Origin: an uncultured Planctomycetales bacterium
GTDB lineage: Bacteria; Planctomycetota; Planctomycetia; Pirellulales; Thermoguttaceae
DNA: 26,111 nucleotides
Assembly: GCA_937889015.1 (NCBI GenBank)
Contig: CALARR010000401.1
Coordinates: forward strand, 1 to 26,111
Reading direction: 5' to 3'
Position numbers and translations under genes: made by a program
Shown here: one piece after another, positions 7,584 to 14,258 of the stretch
Layout: the number at the start of each line of letters is the position of its first letter
Numbering within the stretch: position 1 is the stretch's first letter
The notes under the pieces: model-generated
Seen by the model: only the letters and a program-made list of their open reading frames with translations
Databases searched by the model: none
Told to the model about the DNA's origin: nothing

Positions 7584-8867
7584 TTACTTGCTGTACGTTT
7601 TGATCACCTTCACCAACCCGGCCGCGATCTGCTGCATGTCCTCTTCGCTGAAGGTCGGATAGGCGAAGCAGGTGAAGGTGTGTTTCTCGTGCCAGCGGGC
7701 GTTGGGCACGTCGACCTGGCTGTAATCCACGCTGGCCGGGTCGGCATATTCCTTGGAGGTGAAGGGGAACCCGGAGTCGCCGAAACCGTGCCGGTCGGTG
7801 AAGGCCCGCTCGGTGTGGCACTGCGGCCAGAATACCTTCCAGCAGGGGCAGCCCTCGGCGCCGGCCGCCTTGACGAATTGCTGGATGTCGCAGGCCATGT
7901 TCTCGATGTCCAGCGAGAAGGCGCACACGAACCAACCGTTCTGCCGCTCGGGCGTGTCGATCGGCATGTACTTGACTTGCGGCAACTGCCCCAAGGCGTC
8001 CATCAGGATGTGCGCGTTGCGCTTGCGCGCGGGCATGTTCCAGTTGTCCATCCGTTCCAATTCGGCCAGGCCGATGGCCGACTGCATCTCGGTCATGCGG
8101 TAGTTCCAGCCCACGCGGTTGTGGATGTAGGGCAGTTTCTGCTCGAGGGCCATGAGGTTGAGCCGCTCTTTAACGTCGTAGCCGTGGTCGCGGAAGCTGC
8201 GCGCCTCCCAGGCCAACTCTTCGTTGTCGGTGGTGACCATGCCCCCTTCGCCGCCGGTGGTGAAGGTCTTGTTCTGGCAGAAGCTGCAGGCCGCCACGTC
8301 GCTAAGCGTGCCCGTCTTCTTGCCCTTGTACACGCCACCGAAGGCTTCGGCGTTGTCTTCGATCACGAATAGTCTGTGCTTCTTGGCAAAGGCGTTCACC
8401 TTGTCCATGTCGCACACGTTGCCGTAGAGATGCACGGGGATGATGGCCTTGGTGCGCTTGGTGACCAGTTTCTCGGCGGACTCCAGGCTGATACAGTGAT
8501 CGTCAATATTCACGTCGGCGAACCGCGGCACGGCGCCGGCCTGGACCACCGAGAAGCTGGTGGCGATGAACGTGTAGCTGGGCACGATGACTTCGTCGCC
8601 CGGGCCCACCCCCAGAGCGGCCAGGCCGACGTGCAGGGCGGCCGTGCCGGTGGCCACGCTGATCGCGAACTTGCTGCCCTGCCACTGGGCGAACTTCTTC
8701 TCGAACTCCATGCCGCGCGGACCGGTCCAGTAGTTGACCTTCCCGGAGCGCAGAACGTCGGTCACGCCCTGGATGGCCTTCTCGTCAAACTTCGGCCAGC
8801 CAACCAGTTTATTGGTTACGGCCTTGGGGCCGCCGTCGATCGCCAGTTTTTGCGTGCCAACTGCCAT
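7584..8867 (-). CDS. DegT/DnrJ/EryC1/StrS family PLP-dependent aminotransferase
   Basis: Cytosolic 427-aa enzyme of the family that moves an amino group onto nucleotide-linked keto-sugars, though some planctomycete members act on other keto compounds. The fold-type I landmarks are present: VATGTAALHVGL near residues 71-82 for the phosphate site, VIEDNAEAFG with Asp171 expected to contact the pyridine nitrogen, and SFCQNKTFTTGGEGG with Lys200 as the PLP lysine. Length is slightly above the usual 370-400. The ATG at 8867 has AAGGA about 8-12 bases upstream; an in-frame upstream start at 8990 would add 41 residues with no family resemblance. A palindrome with a T-run follows the stop. It sits near an oxidoreductase and an acetyltransferase, suggesting amino-sugar metabolism, but the large gap suggests a separate transcript. 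Confidence 0.93.
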   Translation of the reverse strand: MAVGTQKLAIDGGPKAVTNKLVGWPKFDEKAIQGVTDVLRSGKVNYWTGPRGMEFEKKFAQWQGSKFAISVATGTAALHVGLAALGVGPGDEVIVPSYTFIATSFSVVQAGAVPRFADVNIDDHCISLESAEKLVTKRTKAIIPVHLYGNVCDMDKVNAFAKKHRLFVIEDNAEAFGGVYKGKKTGTLSDVAACSFCQNKTFTTGGEGGMVTTDNEELAWEARSFRDHGYDVKERLNLMALEQKLPYIHNRVGWNYRMTEMQSAIGLAELERMDNWNMPARKRNAHILMDALGQLPQVKYMPIDTPERQNGWFVCAFSLDIENMACDIQQFVKAAGAEGCPCWKVFWPQCHTERAFTDRHGFGDSGFPFTSKEYADPASVDYSQVDVPNARWHEKHTFTCFAYPTFSEEDMQQIAAGLVKVIKTYSK

Positions 8868-9244
8868 GGGGACAATCCTTCTTTTCACGACCAGAGAAGA
8901 GAGATGTTCAGCCCGGGTTTCCAGGGGCGGAAGCCGGGGCGGTTGTTTCATCTCTTGTATTAGGCCCTGGGAAGGCCGGGGCCGCTCCACATTTCTTGCC
9001 GATTTCTGATACTTTTCTGACCACGCCCAGGCCCCTTCGCAAGCGGGGAACCTCGCCCAGCGTGGGCCAGGATAGAGTTGGGCAGCCAGTGAACTCAGGA
9101 CGAGGAAACGGAGGGAACTGTTTCGTCTGCCGTCTCGGGGCGGAATCTGGCGTCAGTGAAGCCGTCGCCGAATGGTTCGGACAGCCTGGAGCTGGTACAA
9201 TTGAGGAGTCTGATATCGGCCGACTTTCAACGGGAGTGTCCGTC
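8868..9244. other. Divergent intergenic region
   Basis: The 377 bases lie between the aminotransferase and the toxin-antitoxin pair. A -10-like TACAAT sits at 9196-9201, about 45 bases before the antitoxin ATG, but the matching -35 position (TGGTTC) is poor. A weak stem with a three-base bulge (GACG-AAAC / GTTTCGTC) spans about 9099-9126 and could be an operator. Plus-strand frames that read through the region into the antitoxin show no family resemblance. Confidence 0.35.
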
Positions 9245-9496
9245 ATGCCCACGGTCACCATGGATCTGCCAGAGGATGTCTTTTCCGCCCTGCGGCGGTC
9301 TCCCGAGGAATTCGCGCGCGAAATGCGATTGGCGGCCGCGATGCTTTGGTATAGCCGCGGCATGATGTCCCAGGAGAAGGCAGCCACTGTCGCCGGTCTG
9401 AATCGGGCCGAGTTCCTGAAGGCTTTGGCGCATAACAGAATCGACGTCTTCGTGGTTGACTTCGACGACCTCCATCGGGAGGTTGATGGTGCCTGA
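9245..9496 (+). CDS. UPF0175 family protein, probable antitoxin
   Basis: Small 83-aa protein matching UPF0175 (PF03683), a family proposed as antitoxins paired with PIN-like toxins. It begins MPTVTMDLPEDVFSAL and continues with the characteristic helical part: the EFAREMRLAAAMLWYSRGMMS stretch in two helices, then KAATVAGLNRAEFLKAL, which resembles a helix-turn-helix used for DNA binding and self-repression. The C-terminus (IDVFVVDFDDLHREV) is acidic and would contact the toxin. The ATG at 9245 has GGGAG about 9 bases upstream; the frame is open further upstream, but those codons do not resemble the family. Its last 11 bases overlap the start of the DUF3368 gene, indicating coupled translation. 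Confidence 0.85.
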   Translation: MPTVTMDLPEDVFSALRRSPEEFAREMRLAAAMLWYSRGMMSQEKAATVAGLNRAEFLKALAHNRIDVFVVDFDDLHREVDGA

Positions 9497-9974
9497 ACCT
9501 GCCGTGCTGAATGCCTCGCCTGTCATTTTTCTCGCGGGTGCGGGGTTGATGGAATTGGCGCAATTGGCAGGTACACCGGTTCAGATTCCCCGGATTGTGG
9601 TCGAGGAAATCGAGAAGTTCGGCCCAATGGACCCTGCGGCTTTGGCGATCAAGCAAACGAATTGGCTTGAAGTGGTCGAGTCTGGCCCGGCGCCTGCCAT
9701 CATTGAGCGTTGGGACTTGGGGGTGGGGGAGACGTCTGTGCTGGCTTGGGCCTATGCTCACCCTGGAACAACAGCGGTTCTCGACGATCTGGCGGCACGG
9801 CGCTGCGCCCAGTCACTGCAAGTCCCTGTCCGAGGCACGTTGGGTCTGGTTCTGACTGCCAAGCGACGGCGTGTGATCGCACAGGCGAGGCCCGTGATCG
9901 AGCAATTGCGCGCAGCGGGGATGTACTTGTCGGATTCCGTGATGAACCACGCTCTGAAGACGGTTGGAGAATGA
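9486..9974 (+). CDS. DUF3368 PIN-like protein, probable toxin
   Basis: This 162-aa protein matches DUF3368 (PF11848), a PIN-domain relative predicted to act as an RNase toxin. The N-terminal strand VLNASPVIFL carries Asn where many PIN enzymes have the first Asp; Asn or Asp are both found in DUF3368. Further acidic positions expected at the metal site are Glu in GVGETSVLAWA and the pair in VLDDLAARRCA. A GTLGLVLTAKRR segment follows, also typical. The start chosen is ATG 9486, overlapping the antitoxin by 11 bases; an in-frame upstream start at 9456 is less likely. A short T-tailed hairpin follows the stop by about 40 bases, so the pair looks like a complete, self-contained module. Confidence 0.83.
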   Translation: MVPEPAVLNASPVIFLAGAGLMELAQLAGTPVQIPRIVVEEIEKFGPMDPAALAIKQTNWLEVVESGPAPAIIERWDLGVGETSVLAWAYAHPGTTAVLDDLAARRCAQSLQVPVRGTLGLVLTAKRRRVIAQARPVIEQLRAAGMYLSDSVMNHALKTVGE

Positions 9975-10015
9975 GGGGGCGTTTGATTCGCGCCGGCCTT
10001 TGTCGCCTCGCCATT

Positions 10016-10036
10016 GACGAAGGACGTTCGTCTTTT
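10016..10036 (+). terminator. Intrinsic terminator of the toxin-antitoxin operon
   Basis: GACGAA (10016-10021) and TTCGTC (10027-10032) form a perfect 6-bp stem with a GGACG loop, followed at once by TTTT. It lies 42 bases after the toxin stop and just before the convergent AraC gene ends. The stem is short, so efficiency may be modest. Confidence 0.6.
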
Positions 10037-10047
10037 CGCCATTTGCT

Positions 10048-10908
10048 CTAGGCGCCCACTAGTCGACGGCGGAAGGAACGGGGCGAGGTCTTCTTCAAGC
10101 GTGCGAACTGCCGGTTGAAATTCGACAGGTTCTGGTAGCCGCAGCTCAAGGCGATCTCCGTGACGCTCAGCTCCGTCTCGGCCAGCAACCGGCAGGCCCG
10201 GCCGACACGCAAGGCGTTCACAAACGCGGGGAACGTCTTGCCCATGTGCGCGCGGAAGAAACGGCTGAAAGCCCCGTCGCTCATGTGTACCAGGCGCGCC
10301 ACTTCGCGGAGGCTGATCGGGCGCTGATACTGCTCGTTGATGAACTGCCACACGCGGTTGACGCGCTCTTCATCGTGCGGACTGAGCACGCGCGCGAAGC
10401 CCGGGCTGGCGATGGGCCGCGCGCTGCGCGCGCGCGCCAGAAGGTCGAGGATCGCCAGGAAGGCGTTGATCCGCTGCACGCCGCGCTGTTGGAGCATCTT
10501 CTGCATCAGTCCGGCTGCCTTGTCGCGCGTTCGACCGGTGAACTGCAGCCCGAGTGAGGCGCGCCGCAACAGGCCGCGCACGCCCGCCAGGGCGGGCATT
10601 TGCAGGAGCCCCGACCAGTTCTGCTCCTCGAATTGAATGAGGATGCAGTGTGGGGGCGCACTGGGACCGGAGATTGGGTCTTCATGCTGGTAGACATGCG
10701 GCAGGTTGGCCCCCACCAGCACCAGATCGCCGGGCAGCAATGAGGTCACGTTATCGCCCACGATGCGATAGCCGCGGCTCTGCACGGCCAGGATCAGTTC
10801 GCACTCGCTGTGGAAATGCCAGGGACAATTGCAGTCGTCCCCGCGGATTTCCTTCAGGGCAAACCCCTCTTCCGGGAATTGGGTGAGTTTTTCGTAGGTG
10901 GCTTTCAT
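10048..10908 (-). CDS. AraC family transcriptional regulator with N-terminal cupin domain
   Basis: Cytosolic 286-aa regulator. Residues 1-130 form a cupin-type sensing domain, with WHFHSECELILAV (30-42) and LPHVYQH (69-75) supplying the usual His/Glu cluster for a sugar or small ligand. Residues 180-280 are the two helix-turn-helix AraC domain: ISLREVARLVHMSDGAFSRF for the first, VTEIALSCGYQNLSNFNRQF for the second, then the family's typical F-R ending. The ATG at 10908 gives a full cupin domain; the TTG at 10968 adds 20 residues with no clear ribosome binding site. It is divergent from the DUF2760-Hsp70 operon and convergent with the toxin-antitoxin pair. Its target genes are not evident, though related planctomycete regulators often sit near sugar-use genes. 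Confidence 0.92.
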   Translation of the reverse strand: MKATYEKLTQFPEEGFALKEIRGDDCNCPWHFHSECELILAVQSRGYRIVGDNVTSLLPGDLVLVGANLPHVYQHEDPISGPSAPPHCILIQFEEQNWSGLLQMPALAGVRGLLRRASLGLQFTGRTRDKAAGLMQKMLQQRGVQRINAFLAILDLLARARSARPIASPGFARVLSPHDEERVNRVWQFINEQYQRPISLREVARLVHMSDGAFSRFFRAHMGKTFPAFVNALRVGRACRLLAETELSVTEIALSCGYQNLSNFNRQFARLKKTSPRSFRRRLVGA

Positions 10909-11023
10909 GGGCCTGTCGGGAGGACGAAAAACGCGTCGGCCAATGCTTCTGTTGTACCGTGCCGGCAACCCTTAAGTCTATAAGCTTCAGGCAAATAGGT
11001 GGCCTGGGCCGCTTTTCGGGCGG

Positions 11024-11079
11024 TTGACAAACGACGACAATAGGGATAAGTCAATCTTCCCGGTGAGAGTCGATCCCTA
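11024..11079 (+). promoter_or_regulatory. Possible promoter and leader inverted repeat before DUF2760-Hsp70
   Basis: A consensus -35 box TTGACA sits at 11024-11029; the best -10-like sequence is GATAAG at 11045-11050, with a short 15-base spacer, so the promoter is uncertain. A perfect 7-bp inverted repeat, TAGGGAT (11041-11047) and ATCCCTA (11073-11079), spans 25 bases and ends 20 bases before the DUF2760 start. It is not a CIRCE element. It could be an operator or a leader hairpin. Confidence 0.4.
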
Positions 11080-11099
11080 ATGGAGCGGAGATCCTCAGT

Positions 11100-11648
11100 A
11101 TGCGTCTATTCTTGGCGATTCGCGTCTTCTTCCTGGTGTTGTTGCGTGGCGAGACGGCGCGCCGCGTGTCGGCGGCCCTGTTGTCGGCGCCCATGCCCGC
11201 CCCGAGCGGTCCGGCTCCAGCACCGCAGCCGGTGGTCAAGCCCGCCGCCAAGCCGGCCGCGCCGGTCCGCAGCGAGGCCCTGAACCTGCTGGCCGCCATG
11301 CAGCGCGAGGCGCGCTTTGTGGACTTCATCCAGGAACCCTTGACCGCCTATAGCGACGCCCAGGTGGGGGCTGCGGCGCGCCAGGTGCATCGCGACTGCG
11401 GCCAACTGCTGGATCGGCTCTTCGGCCTGCAAGCCGTCGTGGACAAGGAGGAGGGGGCCGAGGTGGAAGTGCCCGCCGGCTTCGACGCCGGGCAGTTCCG
11501 CGTCACCGGAAACGTGACCGGCCAGGCCCCCTATCGCGGGCGCCTGGTGCACCACGGCTGGCAAGCCAGCCAGTGCCAATTGCCCGCCTGGTCCGGCAGC
11601 CCCGAAGCCTCGCGCATCATCGCCCCGGCCGAGGTGGAACTGAAGTAG
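11100..11648 (+). CDS. DUF2760 domain protein, Hsp70 partner
   Basis: The 182-aa product matches DUF2760 (PF10816), a family of unknown function usually encoded just upstream of an atypical Hsp70. The N-terminus (LAIRVFFLVLLRGETARRV) is the typical family opening, which may lie at the membrane. A Pro/Ala-rich linker (residues 31-58) precedes the conserved core starting at ALNLLAAMQREARFVDFIQE, with YSDAQVGAAARQVHRDC next and a C-terminal VTGNVTGQAPYRGRLVHHGW region. The last residues (IIAPAEVEL) are also typical of the family. The ATG at 11100 has GGAG about 9 bases upstream. The Hsp70 gene starts 84 bases downstream on the same strand, so the two are probably one operon and the protein likely assists or targets that chaperone. 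Confidence 0.87.
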   Translation: MRLFLAIRVFFLVLLRGETARRVSAALLSAPMPAPSGPAPAPQPVVKPAAKPAAPVRSEALNLLAAMQREARFVDFIQEPLTAYSDAQVGAAARQVHRDCGQLLDRLFGLQAVVDKEEGAEVEVPAGFDAGQFRVTGNVTGQAPYRGRLVHHGWQASQCQLPAWSGSPEASRIIAPAEVELK

Positions 11649-11732
11649 GCTTGGATCATGGAATACTGAACCACGGCCGTATCCCGCCGATCATCATTCC
11701 CACATTCGACATCCGGAGTTCAATTTTCAACA

Positions 11733-13526
11733 ATGCTTCAATACGTCATCGGCATCGACCTGGGTACCACCAATAGCGCCTTGGCCTACGCGCGGCTCGA
11801 CAGGGATCAACCCCAGATCGAACTGCTGGCGATTCCGCAACTGGTGGCTGCCGGCACGCTCGAATCGCGCACGCTGTTGCCATCGTTTCTCTACTTGGCG
11901 TCACAGCAAGAGGCCGGCGGAGCCTACGATGTGCCCTGGGCCCAGGGGCGATCGTTTGCCGTGGGCGAGTTTGCGCGCCGCCAAGGCGCCGAAGTGCCCG
12001 ACCGCACGGTGGGCGCGGCCAAGTCCTGGCTGGCTCACAACCGCGTCGATCGCCATCAGCCGATCCTGCCTTGGCAGGCCCCGGCCGAGGTGGGCAAGGT
12101 CTCGCCGGTCGTTGCCACACAGCGCTACTTGGAGCATCTGATCGCGGCCTGGCAGGAGGCGTTTCCCGACGCGCCGATCGCGCAGCAGCAGGTGGTGCTG
12201 ACCGTGCCCGCCTCGTTCGACGCCAGTGCGCGCGAACTGACGCGCGAGGCGGCCCTGGCGGCCGGCCTGCCCGAATCGCTGGTCCTGCTGGAAGAGCCGC
12301 AAGCCGCCGCCTATGCGTGGCTGACGAGCATGGGGGAGCGCTGGCGGCGGCTGTTGCAGGTCGGCGAACGGCTTTTGGTGTGCGACGTGGGCGGCGGGAC
12401 CACGGACCTGACGCTGGTCGGGGTGGGCGAAGAGCAGGGCGAATTGATCCTGGAACGCCTGGCGGTGGGCAATCATCTGCTGGTGGGCGGCGACAACATG
12501 GATCTGGCCCTGGCCCACTTCGCCGCCGGCCGTTTTGCCGAGCGCGGCGTGAAACTCGATCCGTGGCAGTCGGTGGCCCTCTGGCACTCTTGCCGCGCGG
12601 CCAAGGAGGCCCTGCTGACGGCCGACGGTCCGGAGACCTATCCGGTCACCGTGCTGGGACGCGGCAGCCGGCTCATCGGCGGCACGGTGTCGATCGACAT
12701 CGATCGGGCCAGTGCCGGGCAGTTGTTGGTCGATGGGTTCTTTCCACACTGCGCCCTCGACGCGCGGCCGGCCCGGCGGCGCGTGTCGGGGTTCCAGGAA
12801 ATTGGCCTGCCGTTTGAGTCCGATACGGCTGTCACGCGGCACCTGGCCGCCTTTCTTCAGGTCCACGGCCAGAAGCAGGGCGCGCCGGTGCGGCCCACGC
12901 ACGTGCTGTTCAACGGCGGCGTGTTCAAGGCCGGAATGCTGCAGCAGCGGCTGCTGGAAGTCCTGGGGCAGTGGTTCCCCGAGGCTCCGCCGCAACTGCT
13001 GGCCGGCGTGCACGACCTGGACCACGCCGTGGCACGCGGAGCGGCCTATTACGCCTGGGCCAAGCATGCCGGCGGAGTGCGGATCCGCGGCGGCACGGCG
13101 CGCTCGTATTACGTGGGCATCGAGACCGCAGGGCTGGCCGTGCCTGGGGCCCCGCGGCCCTTGCGCGCCTTGTGCGTGGTGCCCATGGGCATGGAAGAGG
13201 GCACCGAGGCCGACGTGCCCTCGGGCGAGATCGGCCTGGTGTTGGGCGAGACGGTCCAATTCCGCTTCTTTGGTTCGTCTACGCGGCGCGACGATCGGCC
13301 TGGCGATTTGATTCCGTCCTGGAGCGAGGACGAGATCGAGGAAACGGATTCGCTGGAGGCTGCCCTGCCGGCCGTAGAAGGCATCGACGAGCCCTACGTG
13401 CCGGTCAAATTCCACTGCCGGATCACCGAGTTGGGCATGCTGGAGTTGTGGTGCGTCGGCACCAAGGTGCCCGGGCGGTGGAAGCTGGAATTCAGCGTGC
13501 GCGAACCGGAGAGGCCGGCGGGGTGA
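11733..13526 (+). CDS. Hsp70 family protein (atypical DnaK-like ATPase)
   Basis: Cytosolic 597-aa chaperone-type ATPase. The actin-like ATPase domain is complete: phosphate-1 loop IGIDLGTTNS (6-15), LLEEPQAAAYAW (185-196), phosphate-2 VCDVGGGTTDLTLV (216-229) and the adenosine motif LFNGGVFKAGML near 392-403. After about residue 440 the protein diverges from DnaK: a shorter beta-rich region with an acidic insert (SWSEDEIEETDSLEAALP) and no recognisable helical lid or EEVD-like tail. It is therefore not the housekeeping DnaK, and no DnaJ or GrpE gene is near. In many bacteria the DUF2760-Hsp70 pair is followed by a second, larger Hsp70 with DUF3731; here the gene is followed by an inverted-repeat element instead. 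The ATG at 11733 begins at the fold; its ribosome binding site is weak. Confidence 0.93.
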   Translation: MLQYVIGIDLGTTNSALAYARLDRDQPQIELLAIPQLVAAGTLESRTLLPSFLYLASQQEAGGAYDVPWAQGRSFAVGEFARRQGAEVPDRTVGAAKSWLAHNRVDRHQPILPWQAPAEVGKVSPVVATQRYLEHLIAAWQEAFPDAPIAQQQVVLTVPASFDASARELTREAALAAGLPESLVLLEEPQAAAYAWLTSMGERWRRLLQVGERLLVCDVGGGTTDLTLVGVGEEQGELILERLAVGNHLLVGGDNMDLALAHFAAGRFAERGVKLDPWQSVALWHSCRAAKEALLTADGPETYPVTVLGRGSRLIGGTVSIDIDRASAGQLLVDGFFPHCALDARPARRRVSGFQEIGLPFESDTAVTRHLAAFLQVHGQKQGAPVRPTHVLFNGGVFKAGMLQQRLLEVLGQWFPEAPPQLLAGVHDLDHAVARGAAYYAWAKHAGGVRIRGGTARSYYVGIETAGLAVPGAPRPLRALCVVPMGMEEGTEADVPSGEIGLVLGETVQFRFFGSSTRRDDRPGDLIPSWSEDEIEETDSLEAALPAVEGIDEPYVPVKFHCRITELGMLELWCVGTKVPGRWKLEFSVREPERPAG

Positions 13527-13549
13527 GGACAAAGAATCAGAGGGTCCAG

Positions 13550-13665
13550 AGCCACGGATGAACACGGATGGGGCAGGTAGGGTCTGCGGCGCGGCCAAGT
13601 CCCATTTGGGGCTGGCCGGAAGACGGCCGGACCACCCTCGATTCGTCCGTGCTCAATCTGTGGCT
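13550..13665. repeat. Inverted-repeat element between convergent genes
   Basis: AGCCACGGATGAACACGGA (13550-13568) is closely matched, in reverse complement, by 13646-13665 (TCCGTGCTCAATCTGTGGCT), with a few substitutions and a one-base slip. Between the arms lies a smaller hairpin, CTGGCCG-GAAGA-CGGCCGG (13612-13630). The element sits between the Hsp70 stop and the convergent small membrane protein gene. It may act as a two-way terminator or be a non-autonomous dispersed repeat; strings like CACGGATGAACACGGAT are, from memory, common scattered repeats. Confidence 0.5.
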
Positions 13666-13702
13666 GCTTTGGCAACGGCCATCGGTCGCCGTCTGCGTTG
13701 CT

Positions 13703-14023
13703 TCATTCGGCCGCGGTGTTGGTCCGGCGAAGGATGGCGCAGCATGATGCGCCTGCAACGCGACAGAGCACGGCCATCAGCAGTCCCACAGCGGTCCACT
13801 GCACGACTCCAACGACGAGGACCGCGGCGATTCCCGGTGCGGCCCCCATCCAGCGCAGCAGCCAGATCGACGGCAGATTCAGAAAGTGGAAGACCATTGC
13901 GAGTGCGTAACTGGCGTCCTGGTCATTGATTCCGCGCGTAGCCGTGATTCCCAGCAGGATCGTGCCCAGGAGCAGATGACCACCCACGAGCATGAGAGGC
14001 AGTTTCCACAGAGAACCCGTCAT
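13703..14023 (-). CDS. Small membrane protein, not recognised
   Basis: I do not recognise this 106-aa protein. It has about three hydrophobic stretches that look like membrane helices: LPLMLVGGHLLLGTILLGI near the start, ALAMVFHFLNLPSIWLL in the middle and GIAAVLVVGVVQWTAVGLLM near the end, then a short basic Cys-containing tail. The ATG at 14023 has a good ribosome binding site (GGAAGAAGGG, about 7-10 bases upstream), which supports a real gene. It begins 41 bases after the Coa1-like remnant and may be the last gene of the caspase-FlgO group. Similar small membrane proteins are common in planctomycetes and carry no function by name. Confidence 0.7.
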   Translation of the reverse strand: MTGSLWKLPLMLVGGHLLLGTILLGITATRGINDQDASYALAMVFHFLNLPSIWLLRWMGAAPGIAAVLVVGVVQWTAVGLLMAVLCRVAGASCCAILRRTNTAAE

Positions 14024-14064
14024 GCGAGAGCCCTTCTTCCTGTAAGGCAGAGGTCCACGAGACC

Positions 14065-14258
14065 TTATCGAGTCAGCTTGGAGCGCAAGTCAATGCGAGC
14101 GCCCGATCCCTCGGGGGCCACCTCCATCGTCGAATACTCCCATTTGCCCGCGGTCTTTCTGGCGACCACGTAGATCGTGGCCTCGCCCTTGGGGCCAGAA
14201 ATGGGGATCGCCAGGTTCGCCGTGCCCGACGGGCCGTTGACCTTGACGTTTCTCTTCA
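14065..14258 (-). pseudogene. 5'-truncated Coa1-family gene remnant
   Basis: The last roughly 64 codons of one minus-strand frame read as a clear protein segment: RNVKVNGPSGTANLAIPISG, then PKGEATIYVVARKTAGKWEY, ending in IDLRSKLTR and a TAA. This resembles the C-terminal half of the cytochrome oxidase assembly protein 1 (Coa1, PF08695) family, which is frequent in planctomycetes as small membrane-anchored proteins. The N-terminal half, with its membrane anchor and conserved LG-PI segment, is missing, and no ATG, GTG or TTG with a ribosome binding site begins the frame. The segment starts within the last codons of the FlgO-like gene, in the -1 frame relative to it. It is either a decayed gene or a C-terminal domain joined by a frameshift. 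Family call is from pattern memory. Confidence 0.55.

Noticed and set aside
11041..11079. CIRCE heat-shock operator before the Hsp70 operon
   Set aside because: The inverted repeat does not match TTAGCACTC-N9-GAGTGCTAA in sequence or spacing.
11733..13526. Housekeeping DnaK operon
   Set aside because: The C-terminal half is short and divergent, and no GrpE or DnaJ is nearby; DUF2760 marks a different Hsp70 type.
11901..13598. Long antisense frame (565 codons) opposite the Hsp70 gene
   Set aside because: A shadow: the Hsp70 motifs are on the plus strand and the antisense product has no domain.
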